This document shows, one piece after another, positions 59,124 to 64,000 of a DNA stretch of 64,000 nucleotides. Numbering within the stretch: the stretch's first letter is position 1; each line of letters opens with the position of its first letter. A program made the position numbers and the translations under genes. The DNA is from Spirochaetota bacterium. Lineage in GTDB: Bacteria > Spirochaetota > Spirochaetia > Treponematales > Treponemataceae. The stretch lies in NCBI GenBank assembly GCA_023443865.1, contig JAEZST010000022.1, forward strand, positions 620,001 to 684,000, given 5' to 3'. The notes under the pieces were generated by a model. The model saw nothing but the letters and a program-made list of their open reading frames with translations. It made no database searches and was not told the origin of the DNA.

Positions 59124-60374
59124 TCAATCCGAGGGCGTTTCTCCGTCGGCGCACGTGTCGTCTTCGTCGGTAAACCGTTCGCTCTCGTAGCTGAAAGGCT
59201 TCCTGCAGACCTGCCGCCCCGCGATCTCGGTGTCCGAGGGGACCGCCGGGCTCGTTACGGCGGGCGGCGCGGTATCGACCCAGCACGCGGCGCCGCTTTC
59301 CCGCACGCATTCCGCGCCCTTTCCCGTTCCCTCGCAGTGATAGCAAATCTCGTTGTCCAGGGGCTTTCCCGCCGCCCACGCGCTTATGTTCGCGAGCGTC
59401 ACGCGGGCGATCTCGCCGAGGGCCTCCTCGGTCAGGAATGCCTGGTGGGCCGTAAGAATCACGTTCGGCAGCTGCATGAGACGGGCCAAAAGATCGTCGC
59501 GGATGGGCGCCATGGACCAATCCTCGAAGAAATAGAGTTCCTCTTCCTCGTACACGTCGAGTCCCGCGCCCCGTATCCGGTCGGTTTTAAGGGCTTCCAC
59601 CAGGGCCCGGGTATCGATGAGGCCGCCGCGTCCCGTATTGACGATTATCGCCTCGCGTTTCATGAGCGCGATGCTCCGCTCGTTGATCATATAGCGGTTT
59701 TCGGGGGTGAGCGGGCAGTGGAGGCTGATTACGTCCGACTGTCGGTACAGGGTATCCCGGTCCACGTAAGTCGCCTGACCACCCGGCATGGCGTTTATCG
59801 ATTCAACGAAGGCCTCGTCGGGGTAGGGATCGGATAGGAGCAGCTTCATCCCGTATCCCGCAAGAATGCGGCCGAGTATCTTGCCTATTTTACCGGTGCC
59901 GATTATCCCCGCGGTTTTGCCGTACAAATCCCTGCCTACGAGCCCCGACAGGGCGAAATTCCCGTCCCTGATACGGTTGTACGCCACGTGCACCTTCCGG
60001 TTCAGCGTCTGCAGAAGCGCCGCCGCGTGTTCCGCGACCGCATGGGGAGAATACGCGGGAACCCTAACCACGTGAATTCGCTCCCATACGGCTTCCAGGT
60101 CCACGTTGTTGTAGCCGGCGCACCGAAGCGCCACCAGGCGAATCCCGAAACCTTCCAGTGCCGCCGCGACGTCGCGGTCTACGCGGTCGTTAACGAAGGC
60201 GCATACCGCGTCATGCCCCTGGGCAAGTTTTACCGTAGACGCCGAAAGCTTGCTCTCGAAATAATTTATCTCAAACTCCGTCTCCGCGAAGTCGGAATCC
60301 CTCAAGGCGGCGCCGAACCAGGCGCGGTCATAGGGCTTTGCGTCGAAAAACGCGATCTTCACCCTTTTTTTCAT
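59124..60374 (-). CDS. D-lactate dehydrogenase family protein with Cys-rich C-terminal extension
   Basis: A 416-residue D-2-hydroxyacid dehydrogenase, closest in layout to LdhA, reducing pyruvate to D-lactate with NADH. The dinucleotide site is GTGKIGKILG (159-168). Catalytic residues are Arg249 (NTGRGGLID), a Glu in the LDVYEEEEL region and His310 (TAHQAF). The normal enzyme ends near residue 340. An extra 75 residues carry Cys344, 347, 356, 364, 390 and 408, including CYHCEGTGKGAEC. The ATG at 60374 has GGGAGG at a good spacing. The tail could bind metal or act as a redox switch; this is inference. Confidence 0.88.
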   Translation of the reverse strand: MKKRVKIAFFDAKPYDRAWFGAALRDSDFAETEFEINYFESKLSASTVKLAQGHDAVCAFVNDRVDRDVAAALEGFGIRLVALRCAGYNNVDLEAVWERIHVVRVPAYSPHAVAEHAAALLQTLNRKVHVAYNRIRDGNFALSGLVGRDLYGKTAGIIGTGKIGKILGRILAGYGMKLLLSDPYPDEAFVESINAMPGGQATYVDRDTLYRQSDVISLHCPLTPENRYMINERSIALMKREAIIVNTGRGGLIDTRALVEALKTDRIRGAGLDVYEEEELYFFEDWSMAPIRDDLLARLMQLPNVILTAHQAFLTEEALGEIARVTLANISAWAAGKPLDNEICYHCEGTGKGAECVRESGAACWVDTAPPAVTSPAVPSDTEIAGRQVCRKPFSYESERFTDEDDTCADGETPSD

Positions 60375-60420
60375 AAGGCCTCCCTTACCAGGAATTTTTT
60401 GGAAAAACCCCTTGCGTACA

Positions 60421-60454
60421 CCGTAAATATACGGGTATGTGTTAGCTGTTGGAA
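60421..60454 (-). promoter_or_regulatory. Probable promoter with dyad before the D-LDH gene
   Basis: Minus-strand TTCCAA (60454-60449), 17 bases, TATATT (60431-60426). The dyad CCGTA-AATA-TACGG (60421-60434) covers the -10, a repressor-like position. Confidence 0.45.
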
Positions 60455-60473
60455 ACAAAAAAAGGGGTTAAGC

Positions 60474-60509
60474 CAAAAAAAAACCGGACAACCTGAAGGT
60501 TATCCGGTT
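60474..60509 (-). terminator. Terminator after tRNA-Val
   Basis: ACCGGACAACC / GGTTATCCGGT stem with a short loop, abutting the tRNA 3' end; the minus strand ends in nine T residues. Confidence 0.85.
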
Positions 60510-60583
60510 TGGGCAATACTGGGATCGAACCAGTGACCCCTACCATGTCAAGGTAATACTCTAACCAGCTGAGCTAATTGCCC
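60510..60583 (-). tRNA. tRNA-Val (GAC)
   Basis: A 74-nt cloverleaf. Acceptor GGGCAAT pairs with ATTGCCC plus A. Anticodon arm TTACC/GGTAG encloses TTGACAT, anticodon GAC. The D arm contains AGCTCAGCTGGTTAGAG. CCA is not encoded. Confidence 0.95.
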
Positions 60584-60624
60584 GTCGCGTCGGAACGCTT
60601 TGTTAAAATAATTCAAAAAGAGGA

Positions 60625-60652
60625 TTGTGTCAAGACCGAGTAGTCGTATACT
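60625..60652 (+). promoter_or_regulatory. Promoter for desulfoferrodoxin
   Basis: TTGTGT, 16 bases, TATACT; an AGGAGA ribosome-binding site precedes the ATG. Confidence 0.5.
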
Positions 60653-60713
60653 GTTAAGTAGCCGGTTCGCCTGAACGTGCCGGCCGATATTACCATTTCT
60701 AGGAGATGTATCA

Positions 60714-61100
60714 ATGTGTAACGAACCGAAATTTTTCATTTGCAAACATTGCGGAAACATCGTCGGCATGGTGCGCAATTCCGGCGTACCCGTGGTCTGC
60801 TGCGGCGAGGAAATGGCCGAGCTGAAGGCCAACACCGTGGACGCGGCGAAGGAAAAGCACGTTCCCGTTATTACCGTCTCCGGTTCGACCGTAACCGTGA
60901 AAGTCGGGTCGGTAGAGCACCCCATGACCGCCGAGCATTCGATTCAGTGGATCTATCTCGAAACCGCGAAAGGGGCCCAGCGCAAGTGCCTCTCTCCCGG
61001 CGAAAAGCCCGAGGCGACCTTCGCGATCACCGCCGACGACAAGGTCTTGGCGGCCTATGAGTACTGCAACCTTCACGGCCTCTGGATGGCCAAGGCGTAA
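60714..61100 (+). CDS. dfx: Desulfoferrodoxin (superoxide reductase, 2Fe type)
   Basis: A 128-residue enzyme that reduces superoxide to peroxide without making oxygen, typical of anaerobes. The N-terminal rubredoxin-like Fe(SCys)4 site has Cys10, 13, 29 and 30. The catalytic Fe(His)4Cys centre uses His49 in EKHVPV, His69 and His75 in EHPMTAEHS, and Cys118 and His121 in CNLHGLW. Glu47-Lys48 are the usual active-site loop. Electrons normally come from rubredoxin, encoded at 27.3 kb. Confidence 0.97.
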   Translation: MCNEPKFFICKHCGNIVGMVRNSGVPVVCCGEEMAELKANTVDAAKEKHVPVITVSGSTVTVKVGSVEHPMTAEHSIQWIYLETAKGAQRKCLSPGEKPEATFAITADDKVLAAYEYCNLHGLWMAKA

Positions 61101-61132
61101 AAGGCACGGCTTAAATTCTTCAAAAAACCGTA

Positions 61133-61161
61133 TTGACACTTTTTCGGCCTTTTGGTAAATT
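61133..61161 (+). promoter_or_regulatory. Strong promoter for tRNA-Leu(GAG)
   Basis: TTGACA, 17 bases, TAAATT. The upstream and -35 block 61124-61143 is identical to the tRNA-Asp promoter block at 13673-13692. Confidence 0.75.
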
Positions 61162-61201
61162 AACCTTCGTCAGCGCTACGGCAACGAAACGCTGACGGTT
61201 C

Positions 61202-61283
61202 GCGGCGATGGTGGAATTGGTAGACACGCTAGCTTGAGGTGCTAGTGGGGCGACCCATGGAAGTTCAAGTCTTCTTCGCCGCA
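61202..61283 (+). tRNA. tRNA-Leu (GAG)
   Basis: An 82-nt class II tRNA. Acceptor GCGGCGA pairs with TCGCCGC plus A. Anticodon arm CTAGC/GCTAG encloses TTGAGGT, anticodon GAG; long variable arm. CCA is not encoded. Confidence 0.94.
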
Positions 61284-61292
61284 CATACAAAT

Positions 61293-61328
61293 AAAGCTTC
61301 TGTCCTTCGGGATAGGAGCTTTTTTTTT
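61293..61328 (+). terminator. Terminator after tRNA-Leu(GAG)
   Basis: AAGCTTCTGTCC-TTCG-GGATAGGAGCTT stem with a TTCG tetraloop and a long T run. Confidence 0.9.
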
Positions 61329-61394
61329 CGTCCGGGGGAAGAAGGCGAGGCAGGGAGCGTTCGGCAATGCGGCCAGCGGTACGCGAAAATGCCC

Positions 61395-63311
61395 TCAGTG
61401 GCTTGCCAAAAAAGCGAAGGCTTCCTCCGCTTCGAGGGGTTTAGAATACAGGTACCCCTGAATTTGGTCGCACTTGAGGCTCGCGAGCAAGTCGCGCTGG
61501 TCGACGGTTTCGACGCCCTCGGCAATCGTGATCATGCCGAGCGATTGGCCCAAAAGGACTATCGTCCGCACGAGACTCGCGTTTTTTTCGTCTCCCGGGA
61601 TGTTGTCGATAAAGCACTTGTCGATCTTGATGACTTCGGCTTCGAAGTTCTGTAGGCACGATATGTTCGAGAAGCCCGTGCCGAAATCGTCGATCGAGAA
61701 ATGCACGCCGAGTTCCTTCAGGCGCGCGATTTCCGTTTCGGTTTCCGACGTGAGCTTGAGCAGGATACCCTCGGTGATCTCGATTTCGAGTACGGAACCG
61801 AGCATCTCTGACTCGACGAGGGCGGCGAGTTCCGCGAGCGTCGGTTTCGTGAAAAGGGAGGGGGAAAGGTTGAACGAAACGCGGGCAGTCCGGTTTGCCT
61901 CGCGTATCCTTCCGGCGAAACTCCTGGTATCTTCGATGATTCGTTTCGTTACGCATCGGATCATCTTGGTCTGTTCCGCGAGCGGAATGAACTCTATCGG
62001 GGGAACGGACCCGAGTATCGGGTTCTTCCAGCGCGCGAGCGCCTCGAAGCCGACGCACGATCCCGTTTCGATATCGATTTTCGGCTGGAATACCGCGCGG
62101 ATTTCCCGCTCGAACGTCGCCGACTCCATCTGTTCCTGCAACCGCTCTTTCCTGAGGTATTTCTCGTATTCGTCGGTGTTGAACGGCGTGAATCTCGAGC
62201 GGCATTCCGGCGTGGCGTGGCGGAGTATGGTATAGGTATTCGCTATCATTCCCCGGATCGTTTCGGCGTCGACGGGACAGGCCACGAGCGAGCCGTAAAA
62301 ATCGACGAGCGATTCGCTGTGCATTCCGACCAGCACCGATTCCACCGCGTTTTCGAGCGTCGCCGCTATGTCCGTCGGCGGCGCGTTTACCGTCGGTACA
62401 AAGAAGGGAAATACTATGTCATCGTGATCGATCCGGTACGCCTGCAGGGGGATGCGGGATCGAAAACCGTTTTTCGGGGAATTGCGGAGCCGTAGTTCGG
62501 CGGTCAAATCGTTGACGAACCGGACGATCCAGTTGACGGTATTCGCGTGCCCCATCCGTTCGCGGAGCTCTTCGAGCCGCGAAAGGCGGATGGCGGCGAG
62601 AACGTACAGTTCCTTGTCCCGAACCAGGCTCGCTATGTGAGCGGCCCCGGCGCGCTCAAGTTCAAGCATGTTCGGGAATCCCGTTTCCTGGTCGTTGTAC
62701 GCGAGGTTTTCGAGGAAATTCTGCTTTTTCTCAAGGTTTTTACGGAGCTGCGAGTTGACCGAGAGGGTCAGATGCGCGATGAGGATGCTGGGGATGAGTC
62801 CGCTCGCGACCGCGAGAACGGTGGTAAACGGAAAGGTTCCCGCGGCAAGCTCTGTGGAGTACGCGAGTTCGGGGAAAAAGACAAAACTTACCAGATACTG
62901 TCCGACGATGACCAGTTCCAGGATGAGCACCGGCCAGAGTTTCCGCACGAAAAGGCCGAGAATAAGGAGAAACGGAGGGTAGAACAGGGTCGTCAGGGCG
63001 CCCATCTCGGGCGATCCCGCCTTGAGTACGGTCGCGACGCGAGAAAGGATAAAGTTGGCGATAATGAGCATTACCCCGGCGGGGAGGAGCCACGCCCGTT
63101 CTTTCTTCGTGAGGAAGTATATGGCGACCGCGGCGAGATTGATGAGGATTCCGCCCAGGCGACAGCCGAGGATGACGTTGCCGGTAAAATGGCCGAATAG
63201 GGAAAGGCTCTGTAAAAAAGCCTGCGTTGACGTTGCGGTGAAGATGAGCGCCACTGATATAAAGAGTTTCTTTATAGTCTTATACTCGAAGTCATCCGTG
63301 TACCAAGGCAT
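61395..63311 (-). CDS. Membrane EAL c-di-GMP phosphodiesterase with degenerate GGDEF
   Basis: A 638-residue protein. Six or seven hydrophobic helices (about 15-205) come first. A GGDEF-like domain (about 215-390) follows, whose signature site reads YRIDHDDIVF, so it is catalytically dead. The EAL domain (about 400-638) has GFEALARW (about 420), EITEG, IDDFGTGFS, VIKIDKCFI, EGVET and QGYLYSKPL. All metal-binding and catalytic residues appear to be present, so c-di-GMP hydrolysis to pGpG is likely. The degenerate GGDEF may bind GTP as a regulator. GAGGAAG precedes the ATG. Confidence 0.92.
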   Translation of the reverse strand: MPWYTDDFEYKTIKKLFISVALIFTATSTQAFLQSLSLFGHFTGNVILGCRLGGILINLAAVAIYFLTKKERAWLLPAGVMLIIANFILSRVATVLKAGSPEMGALTTLFYPPFLLILGLFVRKLWPVLILELVIVGQYLVSFVFFPELAYSTELAAGTFPFTTVLAVASGLIPSILIAHLTLSVNSQLRKNLEKKQNFLENLAYNDQETGFPNMLELERAGAAHIASLVRDKELYVLAAIRLSRLEELRERMGHANTVNWIVRFVNDLTAELRLRNSPKNGFRSRIPLQAYRIDHDDIVFPFFVPTVNAPPTDIAATLENAVESVLVGMHSESLVDFYGSLVACPVDAETIRGMIANTYTILRHATPECRSRFTPFNTDEYEKYLRKERLQEQMESATFEREIRAVFQPKIDIETGSCVGFEALARWKNPILGSVPPIEFIPLAEQTKMIRCVTKRIIEDTRSFAGRIREANRTARVSFNLSPSLFTKPTLAELAALVESEMLGSVLEIEITEGILLKLTSETETEIARLKELGVHFSIDDFGTGFSNISCLQNFEAEVIKIDKCFIDNIPGDEKNASLVRTIVLLGQSLGMITIAEGVETVDQRDLLASLKCDQIQGYLYSKPLEAEEAFAFLASH

Positions 63312-63331
63312 TGCGCTTCCTCACTTTCCCC

Positions 63332-63360
63332 AGTGTAATGGAAGTACGGGTAATGTGCAA
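63332..63360 (-). promoter_or_regulatory. Promoter for the EAL gene
   Basis: Minus-strand TTGCAC (63360-63355), 17 bases, TACACT (63337-63332). The remaining upstream stretch 63361-63526 holds no recognisable gene. Confidence 0.6.
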
Positions 63361-63526
63361 TTTTGCCGCCCGTTAGGCCGTAGGCGGTAAGCGAACCCGT
63401 CGGGCGAAGCCAGAAAAACGCGCGTCCCAAAGCCGTGATTGTTGCCCTTATTGCTTACCGGCATGCCGTTCTTGCCGAACTCGACCGGAGCGGCGCAGGG
63501 ATTCCGAACGAAAAGCGCGATAGCTC

Positions 63527-63558
63527 CCGCGTTCGGTCGATCGAACGCGGGCGATTTT
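63527..63558. terminator. Hairpin between EAL gene and nucleoside hydrolase
   Basis: CCCGCGTTCG-GTCGAT-CGAACGCGGG with a long T run on the plus strand and only CTTTT further on the minus strand. It probably ends the nucleoside hydrolase transcript, though the better T run faces the other way. Confidence 0.5.
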
Positions 63559-63561
63559 TTT

Positions 63562-64000
63562 TTATTTGCCGCCGCTTCTTTGAAACAAGGCGAGTTTCGC
63601 GTAAAAATCCTCAAGGATGAAGCGGGAATCCACGTACCTGTACGCCCGTATCGCGTGTTCGTTTCGCCCCGCGTATTTCATGTCGCCGTCGATAATCGGG
63701 GCCGGGACCGTATCATAATGGAAGTCGTGGCTATCCATCAGTAAGCCAACCGCCGCCGAGTCGCCCAGGCACCAGCTTTCCCCGCTCGGCCAGGAAGGAT
63801 TATTCCCGTACTGTTCGTTTACCGCGAGGAGCTGGTCAACCAGGTACCTGCCGATTCGACCCTTATCGGCGACCCTCGCTTCCAGCTCGGCCACGCTTAC
63901 CAGGACCAGCGAGTACACGTTCCGGGGAACCTGCCACAGGTCAATGCCCGAGGCGAACACCTCGTTGGCGGCCTCGATATCGTTTAGGAGATTGTATTCC
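63562..64000 (-). CDS. Nucleoside hydrolase family protein (C-terminal part)
   Basis: The reading frame is open to the right edge, so the N terminus is outside the window. The visible 145 residues start EYNLLNDIEAANEVFASGID, the family motif (E-x-N-x4-D-x-EAA-x-x-VF-x-SG) following the ribose/Ca2+-binding region of inosine-uridine nucleoside hydrolases. LGDSAAVGLLMD follows, matching the conserved D-x-x-A segment of the active site. The product hydrolyses the N-glycosidic bond of ribonucleosides, probably for salvage. An internal GTG at 63960 is not the true start. Confidence 0.82.
   Translation of the reverse strand, partial: EYNLLNDIEAANEVFASGIDLWQVPRNVYSLVLVSVAELEARVADKGRIGRYLVDQLLAVNEQYGNNPSWPSGESWCLGDSAAVGLLMDSHDFHYDTVPAPIIDGDMKYAGRNEHAIRAYRYVDSRFILEDFYAKLALFQRSGGK

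Noticed and set aside
60375..60458. 28-residue N-terminal extension of the D-LDH
   Set aside because: The extension crosses the ribosome-binding site and predicted promoter; ATG 60374 has GGGAGG at the right spacing and begins the conserved fold.

Overview
The window is a GC-rich chromosomal segment from a bacterium that is most likely a spirochaete of the Treponema/Spirochaeta group. I infer this from the overall gene mix: spoVG beside ispE, a CTC-type L25, a DUF115 protein, a TrpR-family regulator, a TrpXYZ-like transporter, desulfoferrodoxin and many HELNTP-type kinases with HD-GYP partners. No single marker proves it. There is no rRNA, phage, insertion sequence, CRISPR array or replication origin. 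Only one repeat region (13.97-14.29 kb) looks like accessory DNA.

Layout. 0-10.4 kb (+): ispE end, spoVG, tRNA-Gln, rplY, tilS, ftsH, an exported TPR/calcium-loop protein, a lipoprotein serine protease and lepA. 10.4-13.6 kb (-): a PpiD/SurA-like chaperone and a DUF115 protein. 13.7-14.3 kb: tRNA-Asp, tRNA-Pro and a duplicated copy of the tRNA-Pro 3' end. 14.4-22.7 kb: a signalling island with an operon of histidine kinase, response regulator-HD-GYP and GGDEF cyclase, a sugar-binding lipoprotein, a second kinase and a PAS-HD-GYP protein. 22.8-31 kb: a tandem Rrf2 pair, FluC, DUF3820, LysE, a GH10 xylanase lipoprotein, a frameshifted MscS, rubredoxin and metH. 31-34.8 kb: another kinase/HD-GYP pair and an abundant-looking secreted protein. 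34.8-41 kb: a TrpXYZ-like ABC transporter, UxaE, tRNA-Leu, TatD, two tandem small paralogues and a TrpR regulator. 41-47.8 kb: an ankyrin lipoprotein, Hpt, an antiporter-EIIA fusion and FabH. 47.9-54.2 kb (+): 2-oxoacid:ferredoxin oxidoreductase (four subunits), TrkA-TrkH and MtgA. 54.3-64 kb: GH36 alpha-galactosidase, a chemoreceptor, a class III cyclase, a D-lactate dehydrogenase with a Cys-rich tail, tRNA-Val, desulfoferrodoxin, tRNA-Leu, an EAL phosphodiesterase and the end of a nucleoside hydrolase.

How the genes fit together. The metabolic genes (ferredoxin-linked oxoacid oxidoreductase, D-LDH, rubredoxin, superoxide reductase) point to a fermentative anaerobe with oxygen defence. GH10, GH36 and UxaE point to use of plant hemicellulose, galactosides and hexuronates. 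Five c-di-GMP enzymes (one GGDEF, three HD-GYP, one EAL), three histidine kinases, an Hpt protein, a chemoreceptor and a nucleotide cyclase show heavy investment in sensing.

Two architectural signals stand out. Many genes without a Shine-Dalgarno sequence have a sigma70-type -10 box ending 6-8 bases before the start codon, implying leaderless mRNAs. A sugar-binding protein without permeases is embedded among kinases and c-di-GMP enzymes, suggesting that it serves sensing rather than import.
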